A DNA stretch of 64,000 bases from Capnocytophaga catalasegens (GCF_026005215.1 NZ_BPMA01000007.1:26699-90698); one strand, 5' to 3'; numbered from the stretch's first letter, positions 29,388 through 39,342 are shown. Translations and numbers: made by a program. Notes: generated by a model not told the origin, from the letters alone.

Positions 29388-31274
29388 ATGAAAAAATATA
29401 CATTTATCATTGTTTCACTATTTTTATTATTGGTTACATCTTGCGATTTTTTAGATGTAGTACCCGATGAAATAAGTACCGAAGAAGATGCTTTTGCCAA
29501 TCCGAAAGCAGCAGAGAGATACCTGTACTCCTGTTATGGATTTTTACCTAATCCACGAGAAGGAGCGGCTTCTCTTGACTTCTTTACAGGTGATGAAGTT
29601 GTAACAGCTTTTGAACACGAAACTTTCGCTAATTTTCCAAAAGGAAATTTTACAGCAAATGAGCCTATAATTTCATATTGGAATACGTTTTTCATTGGTC
29701 TTCGCCAGTGTTATATTTTAAAAAGAGAAATTAGCAAAGTACCTGGTATTGATCCTGAAACTGTGAAAGACTATACAGCACAAGCAGATTTTCTCATTGC
29801 ATATTATCATTACTTGTTGCTACGTTGTTATGGTCCTATTATTTTGATAAAGGAAGAACCATCTGTAACTACTCCTGCATCCGATTTCTTGGGCAGAACA
29901 CCTTATGATGAGTGTGTTTCGTGGATTGCAGCAAAGTTTGATGAAGCAGCGGCAAATCTTCCCGCAAGAAGAGAAGAACAAAAAATAGGATTGGCAACCA
30001 AAACGGCAGCTATTGCTATTAAATCACGTATGTATTTGTTTGCAGCCTCACCTTTATTCAATGGAAATAGTGCTTTTTATGCGAATTTTAAAAATCCTGA
30101 TGGAACAGCACTAATGCCTTTAATGTATGATGCCAATAAATGGGTTGTAGCTAAAAATACAGCCAAAGAAGCTATTGATGCAGCTACAGCCGCAGGGTAT
30201 CGTTTATATCAAGCAACCGATGTTCAGCAACCTACAAATCCAGAACCTACAAATACTACTTTACGTACTTTACGTTTCGGATTAGTTGATAAAACTTCAC
30301 AAGAACCTATTTGGGTAGATACTCGTGAGGAAACTGCGTATAGCCTTAACAGAAAATCATTGCCCTTTGGAACATCTGGTTACAATGGAATTTGTCCTAC
30401 ACTTAATATGCTTGACCGATTTTATACTGACAAAGGGCTACCGCTTAAAGAAGACCCAAGTTTTGATTTTGATGGACGTTTTGATGTAGTGCAATTCCCA
30501 CAGGGAGACCCAAATGGCGAAGGAGAAACCTCTAAAATGAATTTACAACGAGAGCCTCGTTATTATGCTTGGATAAGTTTTCATGGTGGGTACTATGAAG
30601 CTATTGGAAATGTTTCACAAAATAGCCAATGGGAACCTTATAAAACAGCATATAAAAGAGGTGTTGAAAACAAAAAATTAGTTACATTCTTCAAGAAAGA
30701 TGATAATTGTGGAGTAAAAAATCGTTCTAACAATTACTCGCCTGGTGGATTCTTAAGCAAAAAAGGTGTACATCCCAATGCAACAATGGATGATTCTAAT
30801 GTATCTTATGAAAAATATCCTTGGACTCTGTTGGGTATGAGTGAATTATACTTAAATTACGCCGAAGCTTGCGTAGAAACTAATGATTTGGGAGAAGCCG
30901 CTATCTATATCAATAAAATACGTGAAAGAGCAGGATTGCCTACCCTACAAACTTCGTGGGCTCAGTCAAGAACAGGAATTGCTGCTATATCAAGTCAAGA
31001 AAAAATGAGAGAAATCGTTCGGCAAGAACGTATGATTGAACTTTATTTACAAGGACACAACTTTTGGGATATGCGTCGATGGTTGTTAGCTGAACAATAT
31101 TTTGGACAAAAACCAAAAGGGTTAAATATCAGAGCTACTACCATGTCCGAGTTTTCAAAACAAACGGAACTTAATATCACTCGTAATTTCGTTTCGCCTA
31201 CACATTATTTGTTACCAATTCCTTATAGTGAAGTTCAAAACAATAGAAAATTAGTACAAAATCCTGGTTATTAA
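29388..31274 (+). CDS. RagB/SusD family surface lipoprotein
   Basis: The lid subunit of the SusCD complex, 628 aa, with the lipid Cys at residue 19 (LLVTSC) and the family opening DFLDVVPDEISTEEDAF. TPR-like helices follow; the C-terminal part contains YLNYAEACVETNDLGEAAIYINKIRERAGLP and ends NRKLVQNPGY, as in other SusD proteins. It is predicted to be on the outer face of the outer membrane and to bind substrate. Confidence 0.95.
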   Translation: MKKYTFIIVSLFLLLVTSCDFLDVVPDEISTEEDAFANPKAAERYLYSCYGFLPNPREGAASLDFFTGDEVVTAFEHETFANFPKGNFTANEPIISYWNTFFIGLRQCYILKREISKVPGIDPETVKDYTAQADFLIAYYHYLLLRCYGPIILIKEEPSVTTPASDFLGRTPYDECVSWIAAKFDEAAANLPARREEQKIGLATKTAAIAIKSRMYLFAASPLFNGNSAFYANFKNPDGTALMPLMYDANKWVVAKNTAKEAIDAATAAGYRLYQATDVQQPTNPEPTNTTLRTLRFGLVDKTSQEPIWVDTREETAYSLNRKSLPFGTSGYNGICPTLNMLDRFYTDKGLPLKEDPSFDFDGRFDVVQFPQGDPNGEGETSKMNLQREPRYYAWISFHGGYYEAIGNVSQNSQWEPYKTAYKRGVENKKLVTFFKKDDNCGVKNRSNNYSPGGFLSKKGVHPNATMDDSNVSYEKYPWTLLGMSELYLNYAEACVETNDLGEAAIYINKIRERAGLPTLQTSWAQSRTGIAAISSQEKMREIVRQERMIELYLQGHNFWDMRRWLLAEQYFGQKPKGLNIRATTMSEFSKQTELNITRNFVSPTHYLLPIPYSEVQNNRKLVQNPGY

Positions 31275-31292
31275 CCTTAAATTTTACTTAAA

Positions 31293-32219
31293 ATGAAAAA
31301 AATTACATATATCACAATATCATTATTAACTTTTTCAACAATCTTTCAAGGTTGTAAAAAAGATGATAATGAAATAGCCCCGTCAGATATAAAAAATATT
31401 ACTTCAACAGAAGGTGAGGGACAAATTATCCTTTCGTGGGAAAAAGAAGAACCTGTAAATTTTGATTATGTAAAAGTAACATATTATGACAAACTTACAA
31501 AGAAAACAATGGTTCGTCTGGCCAGTTCGCACACAACAGAATTGCTAATACCCAATACCCGAAAAAAATATGGAGCATATGAATTCACATTGCAACCTTT
31601 CAGTATTACAAACACAGCAGGGAATATACATACTTTTAAGGCAACCTCGGGAGCAGCAGCTATCATAACCGATTTTACTCCTGAAAATGATTCAACTCCA
31701 ATAACTCTTACAGCAGATATGATTACTGCTAATAGCGATATGGGAACAGCTGATGGAGCAGGAATTCCTGGATTAGTTGATAATGATCCCAAGACATTCT
31801 TTCACTCTCGATGGAATGCTCCTGTTGCGCCAGACCCACATCATCTGCAAATAAAACTAAAAGAAGCTATTCAAGGAGTTCGAATTAAATTTACAACTCG
31901 GCATAGTGGTGATGGCGGTGGAGATGTAAAAAAAATGAAAATTGAAGGAAGCAATGATGGTACAAATTGGACAGAAGTGATTGTTCAAACGTATTCGTTG
32001 CCTAATAAAGTAGCTAATACTTCAGCTGAGATTGAAGGAGCACCTATTTTGATGGACAAAGAATATACTTATCTTCGATTAACACCTGTTGCACGCAGAA
32101 ATGCAGATCCTATTCCTGTGGGAACAGCTGGTAATTCGTGGTTTAATATGAGTGGATTATATCTATTCAAAGAACCTATAAATATTACAAATCCAGAAGC
32201 TCCTTCTGCAGAGGATTAA
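31293..32219 (+). CDS. Surface lipoprotein with DUF4959-like and discoidin (F5/8 C-like) domains
   Basis: A 308-aa lipoprotein: signal peptide ending FQGC (Cys21), then KKDDNE, which fits the K-(D/E)2 surface-export signal reported in Capnocytophaga. A fibronectin-like DUF4959-type domain covers about residues 35-125 (GEGQIILSWEKEEPVNFDYVKV). A discoidin-type carbohydrate-binding domain covers 150-295 (DNDPKTFFHSRWNAP...MKIEGSNDGTNWTEV). It probably binds glycans and acts as an accessory to SusCD. It lies 18 nt after susD. Confidence 0.8.
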   Translation: MKKITYITISLLTFSTIFQGCKKDDNEIAPSDIKNITSTEGEGQIILSWEKEEPVNFDYVKVTYYDKLTKKTMVRLASSHTTELLIPNTRKKYGAYEFTLQPFSITNTAGNIHTFKATSGAAAIITDFTPENDSTPITLTADMITANSDMGTADGAGIPGLVDNDPKTFFHSRWNAPVAPDPHHLQIKLKEAIQGVRIKFTTRHSGDGGGDVKKMKIEGSNDGTNWTEVIVQTYSLPNKVANTSAEIEGAPILMDKEYTYLRLTPVARRNADPIPVGTAGNSWFNMSGLYLFKEPINITNPEAPSAED

Positions 32220-32229
32220 AGCCTAATTT

Positions 32230-32257
32230 AAATACATAGAGATATATCTATGTATTT
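32230..32257 (+). promoter_or_regulatory. Intra-operon hairpin before the M60 gene
   Basis: A perfect 10-bp AT-rich stem (AAATACATAG/CTATGTATTT) with an 8-nt loop lies in the 62-nt gap between the discoidin lipoprotein and the peptidase. It may attenuate transcription or set transcript processing so the enzyme is made at a different level from the transport genes. Confidence 0.4.
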
Positions 32258-32281
32258 ATTACAATTTAATAAATCATACAT

Positions 32282-35032
32282 ATGAAAAAATTATTTAATA
32301 TAGCAGTTACAATTGTTATTGCGTTATTTTTTGCCTGTGATAAAGATAAACCACAAGAAGAACCTTTTTTGATAACAAAACCTGAGGCGTTAAACTTTCC
32401 TCCTGAGCTTTCTTCACAGAAAATGAATGTTGAAACTAATCAAACGTGGAGTTTTTCTATTTCTAATGACGCAAAACAATGGATTTCGGTTGAGCAAATC
32501 AAAAATGAACTTTTGGTAAAAGTAACCTCAAACTCTGAGACTTCATCGCGTAAGGGAGGTATTCTTATAAAAGCAGGTATTCTTAACAAAAATATTCCCG
32601 TAGAACAATTAGGAACAGGAGCTAATATCATAGCAAATCCTGATATTTTTACTATTCGAAAAGATGGTGAAGATATTATGATAAATGTGATGTCAAGTAC
32701 TGATTATGAGATTATTATTCCTGAAAACGTGAATTGGATAACTAAAAAATCAGAAACTATCAAACAAGATAAAAGTAAAGATATTATTTTCACAATTGCT
32801 CGTAATATTACAAATCAGGAGCGAACAGCACAAATTGTTTTTAAGGGAGGTTTGATTGAGAAAAAAGTTATTATTTCACAGAAAAAAGAAGTAGGTTATG
32901 ACGGAACGTCGTCAGGAGATATTAAAGACGATATAAAAGTACCCGTAGCAGGTGGAACAGACACTTCTCACGAAGGGACAGATGATATTTCAAAATCCTT
33001 TGATGGAGATTTTACAACTATATATCATTCTAAGTGGGATAACCGTAACTCAAATTATTTCCCTATTACATTAGAGTATTTTTTTGATAATCAGCCACAA
33101 ATAGATTATTTAATCTATCATCCACGTCAGCAAGGATATAATGGTTTTTTTAAAGAAATTGAAATATGGTACAAAACAAAAGAAAATCCAACATACATAA
33201 AAGAAGGAGATTTTGATTTTAAAGGGGCATCAACAGCTTCTCGTGTAGTTTTTAAAAACCCTATTATCAATCCAACAGGAGTTAAAATTGTAGTAAAATC
33301 AGGATATGGAGATGGAAAAGGTTTTGCTTCGTGTGCTGAAATGGAGTTTTTTCAAAAAAATCTTGATAATTATGACCCATCGGCTATTTTTACAGATATA
33401 ACTTGCTCACAACTTAAAGCAGGCATTACCGAAGAACAAATCAATCAAATACCGAATGTATTGTACAAGAGTATCGCTTATTATTTATTCAAAAATCAAT
33501 ATCCAAAAGAATTCCGAATAGCAGAATTTAAAGCGTACCCACACCCCGATGATTTTGCAAAAATCAATAAAATTTCAACATATTCGTTAGTAGATAATCC
33601 TACTGGAATTAGTGTCTCTGAAGGAGAAGAATTCATTGTTTTTGTAGGAGAAACAAATCAAACATTAGGACTTAAAATTCAAAATTTAGATAAACCCGGA
33701 GGTGATGGTTATGGGGAAGCGTCTTATTATACTTTAACAAAGGGTGTTAATAAAATTAAAGCTCGTAATAAAGGATTAGCATACGTTTTGTATCATACAA
33801 ATAATTATCTTTCTGCTCCAAAAGTAAAAATTCACTTCGCCACAGGAAAAGTAAATGGATATTTTGATAGTCAAAAACACGATGCTTCGGAATGGACAAC
33901 TCGCCTGAATGCTGCTGTTGATAAATATTTCGATGTAGTAGGAACGAAGGCTCATCTTACTTTTGAAACCGAAAACTTCAAAACTCATACAAGAAATAAT
34001 GGTAAAGAACTCATTGATTTATATGATGATTTGGTTAAAAAAGAACAAGAATTTATGGGTTTTATGAAATACAATCGAATCACTACAAACAGAGCTTATT
34101 TCCACGTTGTGTATCACTCACATATGTACTCTACAAATAATCGAACAGCATATAATGTTACAACCGTTTCTGAAATCTTAAATCCAGAAAGATTGAAAAA
34201 ATCTCCTTGGGGACCTGCACACGAATTAGGACACACACACCAAACTCGTCCAACGATGAAATGGCACGGAACTACCGAAGTTACAACTAATATCCATTCG
34301 TTATGGGTACAAACACAATGGGGAAATAAGTCACGATTAGAAACCGAAAATAGATATGCCTCTGCTTTTAATTTTTATATAGTAAATCAAAATGCTTTCC
34401 TTGGATTAGACCAAAATGCAGAAGATACGTATGATAATGCATTTGGTAGATTAGTCCCTTTCTGGCAATTACAGCTTTATATGGCAAATGTGAAAGGGCA
34501 CCCCGATTTTTATGCTGATTTGTATGAAAAAGTACGCACAACAGATGATAAAAAAACGCCAGGTGAACAACAATTAGATTTTGTACGAAAAGTTTGTGAA
34601 GTAGCTCAACTTGATCTTACCGATTTCTTTGAAAAAATGGGCTTTTTACGTCCGATAAATCGACAAATTACGGATTATTCAAAAGCGCAAGTAACAATCA
34701 CGCAAGGACAAATAGATGCTCTGAAAAATGAAATAAAAACAAGAGGTTATTCTACACCAGCTGAAAGTGTAGAATATATCACAGATAGTAGTTGGCAAGT
34801 ATATAAAAATCAACAAACTATTATTTCGGGTGGAAAAGCAACTATCAGTGGAACAACGATTACTATTCCGACAAACTGGCAAAATGCAGTAGCTTTTGAA
34901 GTGTATGAAAATGACAAACTTATTTTTGTTTCTGATAAGCATACTTTACAATTGAATAAAAATGTAGATTCTTCTACAATGAAAATATATGCTATCGCCT
35001 ACAACGGAACAAAAGTGCAAGTTCAATTGTAA
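32282..35032 (+). CDS. M60-family (enhancin-like) metallopeptidase lipoprotein with BACON and discoidin domains
   Basis: A 916-aa secreted lipoprotein (lipid Cys19, motif LFFAC, then DKDKPQEE). Domains in order: two BACON-like beta domains (about 30-115 and 118-205), a discoidin/F5-8C-type domain (about 220-370), a further beta region with GEEFIVFVGETNQTLGLKIQ (about 450-540), the M60 catalytic domain (about 545-790), and a C-terminal Ig-like domain (about 830-916). The catalytic HELGHTHQ is at 647-654 with Glu666 in the HGTTEVTTN segment, the gluzincin pattern of M60. Family members cleave O-glycosylated mucin-like proteins, and BACON domains occur in mucin-degrading loci. Host glycoprotein is the inferred target. 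It ends at a very strong terminator. Confidence 0.9.
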   Translation: MKKLFNIAVTIVIALFFACDKDKPQEEPFLITKPEALNFPPELSSQKMNVETNQTWSFSISNDAKQWISVEQIKNELLVKVTSNSETSSRKGGILIKAGILNKNIPVEQLGTGANIIANPDIFTIRKDGEDIMINVMSSTDYEIIIPENVNWITKKSETIKQDKSKDIIFTIARNITNQERTAQIVFKGGLIEKKVIISQKKEVGYDGTSSGDIKDDIKVPVAGGTDTSHEGTDDISKSFDGDFTTIYHSKWDNRNSNYFPITLEYFFDNQPQIDYLIYHPRQQGYNGFFKEIEIWYKTKENPTYIKEGDFDFKGASTASRVVFKNPIINPTGVKIVVKSGYGDGKGFASCAEMEFFQKNLDNYDPSAIFTDITCSQLKAGITEEQINQIPNVLYKSIAYYLFKNQYPKEFRIAEFKAYPHPDDFAKINKISTYSLVDNPTGISVSEGEEFIVFVGETNQTLGLKIQNLDKPGGDGYGEASYYTLTKGVNKIKARNKGLAYVLYHTNNYLSAPKVKIHFATGKVNGYFDSQKHDASEWTTRLNAAVDKYFDVVGTKAHLTFETENFKTHTRNNGKELIDLYDDLVKKEQEFMGFMKYNRITTNRAYFHVVYHSHMYSTNNRTAYNVTTVSEILNPERLKKSPWGPAHELGHTHQTRPTMKWHGTTEVTTNIHSLWVQTQWGNKSRLETENRYASAFNFYIVNQNAFLGLDQNAEDTYDNAFGRLVPFWQLQLYMANVKGHPDFYADLYEKVRTTDDKKTPGEQQLDFVRKVCEVAQLDLTDFFEKMGFLRPINRQITDYSKAQVTITQGQIDALKNEIKTRGYSTPAESVEYITDSSWQVYKNQQTIISGGKATISGTTITIPTNWQNAVAFEVYENDKLIFVSDKHTLQLNKNVDSSTMKIYAIAYNGTKVQVQL

Positions 35033-35072
35033 AAAAATAAATACTTTAAGTTATATTTTACTGCAAATTATC

Positions 35073-35130
35073 AAAGAAATCCAACAAAAATAAAAAAGAT
35101 ATTTTCTTATAATTTTTGTTGGATTTCTTT
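35073..35130 (+). terminator. Strong intrinsic terminator of the M60 locus
   Basis: A perfect 19-bp stem (35073-35091 with 35112-35130) surrounds a 20-nt loop and is followed by TTTGC. It separates the SusCD-M60 operon from sufS. Confidence 0.8.
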
Positions 35131-35137
35131 TTTGCTG

Positions 35138-35145
35138 TATCTTTG
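35138..35145 (+). promoter_or_regulatory. -7 promoter element of sufS
   Basis: A perfect TATCTTTG lies 20 nt before ATG 35166, directly after the M60 terminator. Confidence 0.65.
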
Positions 35146-35165
35146 TTTTTCAAAAAAAATGTTTA

Positions 35166-36386
35166 ATGAAAAATATACAAGATATTCGGCAAGATTTTCC
35201 TATACTCTCTCGTATTATCAATGGAAAACCACTGGTTTATTTAGATAATGCGGCCACTTCTCAAAAACCTCAAATAGTGATAGATAGTATTGTCAATTAC
35301 TATACGTTGTACAATGCTAATATCCACAGGGGAGTGCATACACTTAGCCAAGAAGCCACCGATGCGTTCGAAAAAGCACGTCAAAAAGTACAAAAATTTA
35401 TCAATGCACCTTCGTCAAAGCAAATTATTTTCACAAGTGGTACTACTGAAGGAATCAATCTAATTGCCACCGGATTTTCTTCCTTCTTACAAAAAAATGA
35501 TGAAATATGGGTACTTACGACAGAGCATCATAGTAATATTGTCCCTTGGCAATTGATTTGTCAAAAAACAGGAGCCGTACTTCGTCCTATACCAGTTGAT
35601 GATAAAGGAATGATAGTATGGGATACTTTTGAAAAACAACTTTCAGAAAAGACAAAAATTATTAGTTGTCAGCACATTTCCAATGCGTTGGGCAATATAC
35701 ATCAAATAGAAAAAATTATAAAAAAAGCACACAAAAACGGTGCAGTATCGGTAATTGATGGAGCGCAATCATCAGCTCATTTTTCAATTGATGTACAAGC
35801 CTTAGACGTTGATTTTTTTGTAACATCAGGACATAAAATGTATGCTCCAACAGGGATAGGTTTTATTTATGCTAAAAAAGAATGGTTAGACAAATTTCCT
35901 CCGTACAAAGGCGGTGGAGAAATGATAAAAAGTGTTTGTTTTGAGCAAAGTACATATGCTGAATTGCCTTACAAGTTTGAAGCTGGGACACCTAACATAT
36001 GCGGAGGAATTGCTCTGGGATATGCTATAGATTATTTGAACGAATTAGGAATGGCAGAGATTGCTCAATACGAACACGAATTGCTCGTATATGCTACTGA
36101 GAAATTACTTTCTGTAGGCGATATTACCATATACGGAACAGATGATTTAGCTCAAAAAGCAAGTGTTATTTCGTTTAATATCAATAATATACACCCATAT
36201 GATGTAGGTGCTATTTTGGATAAAATGGGTATTGCTGTTCGTACAGGGCATCATTGTGCGCAACCCGTTATGGATTTCTACCATATACCAGGAACAGTTC
36301 GGGCAAGTTTTGCTTTGTACAATACGTTTGAAGAAATAGATATCTTCATAGAAGGAATCAAAAAAGCAAAACAGATGTTGGGATAA
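35166..36386 (+). CDS. sufS: Cysteine desulfurase SufS
   Basis: This PLP enzyme (406 aa) extracts sulfur from cysteine for Fe-S cluster assembly. The PLP Lys224 lies in TSGHKMYAPTGIG and the persulfide Cys364 in RTGHHCAQPVMDF, both in the class II (SufS) context. The N terminus YLDNAATSQKP is typical. No sufBCD or sufE genes are adjacent, so it is separated from the rest of the Suf system here. Confidence 0.94.
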   Translation: MKNIQDIRQDFPILSRIINGKPLVYLDNAATSQKPQIVIDSIVNYYTLYNANIHRGVHTLSQEATDAFEKARQKVQKFINAPSSKQIIFTSGTTEGINLIATGFSSFLQKNDEIWVLTTEHHSNIVPWQLICQKTGAVLRPIPVDDKGMIVWDTFEKQLSEKTKIISCQHISNALGNIHQIEKIIKKAHKNGAVSVIDGAQSSAHFSIDVQALDVDFFVTSGHKMYAPTGIGFIYAKKEWLDKFPPYKGGGEMIKSVCFEQSTYAELPYKFEAGTPNICGGIALGYAIDYLNELGMAEIAQYEHELLVYATEKLLSVGDITIYGTDDLAQKASVISFNINNIHPYDVGAILDKMGIAVRTGHHCAQPVMDFYHIPGTVRASFALYNTFEEIDIFIEGIKKAKQMLG

Positions 36387-36442
36387 CTAAGCGCTAACAA
36401 TTCCTTTTCAAATATTTAACTTGACAATTAAACATTATATTG

Positions 36443-36450
36443 TATTTTTG
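36443..36450 (+). promoter_or_regulatory. Promoter of the penicillin-binding protein gene
   Basis: TATTTTTG (36443-36450) is preceded by TTGAC (36421-36425) about 18 nt upstream, fitting the -7/-33 layout, 35 nt before ATG 36486. Confidence 0.6.
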
Positions 36451-36485
36451 CACCCGAACAACAAATCATTTTAAACCCAAATACA

Positions 36486-38798
36486 ATGACAAAGAAATCA
36501 TTAAAGAAAATAACATTTTCTCGTAATAAAAAATTAAAAATATTTTGGGGAATTATCTTAGCAGGTATAGTTGGTGTGTTCTTTATATTTTTCTTAGCCT
36601 CAGTAGGAGCTTTTGGTACAATGCCCGATTTTAAACAATTAGAAAATCCTGAAACAAATCTTGCTACCGAGATTTTGGCTTCTGATGGGAAAACTCTTGG
36701 GAAATTCTATCTCAATGATAATCGGACTGCTGTAACTTATAATGAACTTCCTGAGAGTTTGGTCAATGCCTTGGTTGCTACCGAAGATGAGCGTTTTTAT
36801 GAACATTCTGGAATTGATGCACGAGGAACAATGCGTGCGTTGGCTTATTTGGGTAGCAAAGGAGGTGCTTCAACAATCACACAGCAGCTTGCCAAACAGC
36901 TTTTTCACGGAGAAAGAGCGCGAGGTTTTAAGCGATATTTTCAGAAAATAAAAGAATGGGTTATTGCTGTTGATTTGGAACGACAATATACCAAAAAAGA
37001 AATCATTACGATGTATTTCAACGAATATGATTTTAATAATCAAGCCGATGGAATACGTTCAGCTTCACGTATTTACTTCGGTAAAGAACCCAAGGATTTG
37101 AAAATAGAAGAATCGGCAACACTTGTAGGAATGTTTAAAAATTCATCTCTTTACAATCCACGTCGTAATCCCGAAGGTGTGCGAAACAGACGTAATGTTG
37201 TATTGGGGCAAATGGAAAAAAACAGATACATTACAACCAAGCAGAAAGATTCGTTACAACAACTTCCTCTTGAAATTGATTTTAATCCAGAAACACATAA
37301 TGAAGGAATTGCTACTTATTTTCGAGAATATTTACGTTCGTATATGAAAAAATGGATTGATGAAAATCCTAAACCTGATGGAGAAAAATATAATTTATAT
37401 CTTGATGGACTGAAAATATACACAACTATCGATTCTCGTATGCAAACCCATGCCGAAAAAGCTGTTTTGGAGCATATGAAAAATCTACAAAAAGCCTTTT
37501 TTGCTGAAAATACTCCCGAAAAAAATAAAACAGCTCCGTTTTTGGACGTTACTCCCGACGAAATTAAAAAAATAATGGAACGTTCTGTAAAGGGTTCTCT
37601 CAGATGGAGCAAACTCAAAGCAGAAGGTCTTTCTGATAAAGAAATTCGAAAAACATTTGATGAACCCGTACCAATGACTATATTCACTTGGGATGGAGAA
37701 AAAGACACGATACTAACCCCAATGGATTCCATTCGTTATTACAAGTTTTTCTTACGTGCCGGAATGATGTCAATGGAGCCACAGACAGGGCATGTCAAAG
37801 CGTGGGTTGGAGGGGTCAATTATAAGCATTTTCAATATGATCAAGTAGGACAGGGGGCTCGACAAGTAGGTTCTACTTTTAAACCTTTTGTATATGCAAC
37901 GGCTATTGACCAATTACATTATGCTCCTTGTTATCAAGTACCTGATGTTTTGACCTGTATAGAAGCTAACAAATACGGCAATCTGACAGCTTGGTGTCCT
38001 AAGAATGCAGGAGGAGGTTATAGTGGAAAAATGATGACTCTCAAAAGTGCATTGGCAAACTCGGTTAATTCAATAACAGCAAACCTAATGGATAAGGTAG
38101 GTCCAGTTCCAGTGGTTAAACTTGTTAAAAAACTCGGAATTACTGCCGAAATTCCCGAAGTACCTTCTATTGCATTGGGTTCAGCTGATATTACTTTGCT
38201 TGAAATGGTTGGAGCTTATGGCACATTTGTTAACGAAGGTGTTTATGTAAAACCCGTAATGGTAACCCGTATTGAGGACAAGAATGGAAAAGTTCTTTTT
38301 GAATACACTCCTGAAACTCACGATGTACTTAGTGCCGAAGTGGCTCACGCTGTTGTGAATCTGATGGAAGGAGTTACGCAATCGGGTTCAGGAGTTCGAT
38401 TACGTACCAAAGGAGCGGATTCATATAGTGCTGTTTATAAAAATGTTGTTACGGGATATCCGTATGCTTTCACTAATCCTATTGCTGGAAAAACAGGAAC
38501 AACGCAAAATCAATCCGATGGTTGGTTTATGGGTATGGTGCCTAATCTGGTTACTGGTGTTTGGGTTGGTGGCGAAGATAGAGCCGTACATTTCAAAGGA
38601 ATTACTTACGGACAAGGGGCAACTATGGCATTACCCATTTGGGGATACTATATGAAGTTATGTTACGCTGACAAAGATTTAGATGTCTCCAAAGCTAATT
38701 TCCCAAAACCCGAAGGAGATAGTATTCAATTTGATTGTAATGAAGCACAAACAGAATCTGCACAGAACAATTCTGAGTTACAAGGTATTGATTTTTGA
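36486..38798 (+). CDS. Penicillin-binding protein 1A (transglycosylase/transpeptidase)
   Basis: This bifunctional class A PBP (770 aa) polymerises and cross-links peptidoglycan. It has a cytoplasmic Lys-rich N terminus, one membrane helix (about 18-42), a GT51 domain with the catalytic Glu100 in ATEDERFYEHSGID and GGASTITQQLAKQLF, and a transpeptidase with Ser463-x-x-Lys466 (GSTFKPF), Ser526-Val-Asn528 and Lys669-Thr-Gly671. It is intact and monocistronic. Confidence 0.95.
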   Translation: MTKKSLKKITFSRNKKLKIFWGIILAGIVGVFFIFFLASVGAFGTMPDFKQLENPETNLATEILASDGKTLGKFYLNDNRTAVTYNELPESLVNALVATEDERFYEHSGIDARGTMRALAYLGSKGGASTITQQLAKQLFHGERARGFKRYFQKIKEWVIAVDLERQYTKKEIITMYFNEYDFNNQADGIRSASRIYFGKEPKDLKIEESATLVGMFKNSSLYNPRRNPEGVRNRRNVVLGQMEKNRYITTKQKDSLQQLPLEIDFNPETHNEGIATYFREYLRSYMKKWIDENPKPDGEKYNLYLDGLKIYTTIDSRMQTHAEKAVLEHMKNLQKAFFAENTPEKNKTAPFLDVTPDEIKKIMERSVKGSLRWSKLKAEGLSDKEIRKTFDEPVPMTIFTWDGEKDTILTPMDSIRYYKFFLRAGMMSMEPQTGHVKAWVGGVNYKHFQYDQVGQGARQVGSTFKPFVYATAIDQLHYAPCYQVPDVLTCIEANKYGNLTAWCPKNAGGGYSGKMMTLKSALANSVNSITANLMDKVGPVPVVKLVKKLGITAEIPEVPSIALGSADITLLEMVGAYGTFVNEGVYVKPVMVTRIEDKNGKVLFEYTPETHDVLSAEVAHAVVNLMEGVTQSGSGVRLRTKGADSYSAVYKNVVTGYPYAFTNPIAGKTGTTQNQSDGWFMGMVPNLVTGVWVGGEDRAVHFKGITYGQGATMALPIWGYYMKLCYADKDLDVSKANFPKPEGDSIQFDCNEAQTESAQNNSELQGIDF

Positions 38799-38905
38799 TA
38801 AACATATAAATAGTTGATTATTAGTTTTTTAGGTTATTCTGTTTTTACTTAAAAAAAAATAAAATTATTTTTAATAAAAATTTTTTAAGATAATTTTTTT
38901 TTTTA

Positions 38906-38913
38906 TAACTTTG
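38906..38913 (+). promoter_or_regulatory. -7 promoter element of the DUF4870-like gene
   Basis: A perfect TAACTTTG lies 31 nt before ATG 38945. Confidence 0.65.
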
Positions 38914-38944
38914 CAACCAAGTTTAATATTTAATCATTTTTATT

Positions 38945-39292
38945 ATGAACGGAAAAGTACAATCATTACTTTCTTACTTATTGGGTATAGTAGGTTGGTT
39001 AATCGCTTATTTTGGAGGAAAGGAACAACGTGATGATCTGAGTCGTTATCATCTGAAACAAAGTTTGGGATTATTCATTGTGAATATAGTCTTAGGTTTT
39101 GCAGTTACGGTATTGGCAATGATTCTTGTTTTTATTTCTCCGAAATTAGCCCTTATTGTTAATTTGATTTATATCTTACCTCTTATTTGGTGGATACAAG
39201 GTATTATCAATTCAATTCAAGAACAGAAAAAACCACTTCTTTTTATTGGAAAATATTTCGAAGATAAATTTTCTTTTATTGATCAAAACTAA
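38945..39292 (+). CDS. DUF4870/Tic20-like small membrane protein
   Basis: A 115-aa inner-membrane protein with three or four hydrophobic helices. The pattern LSYLLGIVGWLIAYF..., DDLSRYHLKQSLGLFIVNIVL and a final IWWIQGIINSIQEQKK is typical of the DUF4870 group, whose members resemble Tic20. The function is unknown. It is transcribed from its own promoter and ends at a hairpin. Confidence 0.75.
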   Translation: MNGKVQSLLSYLLGIVGWLIAYFGGKEQRDDLSRYHLKQSLGLFIVNIVLGFAVTVLAMILVFISPKLALIVNLIYILPLIWWIQGIINSIQEQKKPLLFIGKYFEDKFSFIDQN

Positions 39293-39318
39293 ATAGAAAA
39301 GAAAAACAGAAAACATGG

Positions 39319-39342
39319 AAGCTACCTCAAAAGGGTGGCTTT
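39319..39342 (+). terminator. Intrinsic terminator after DUF4870-like gene
   Basis: A GC-containing stem of about 9 bp with one or two G-U pairs (AAGCTACCT/AGGGTGGCTT) and a 4-nt loop is followed by TTTTTT. Confidence 0.65.

Noticed and set aside
37316..37732. 138-codon minus-strand open frame
   Set aside because: It is antisense to the intact penicillin-binding protein gene and has no independent support.
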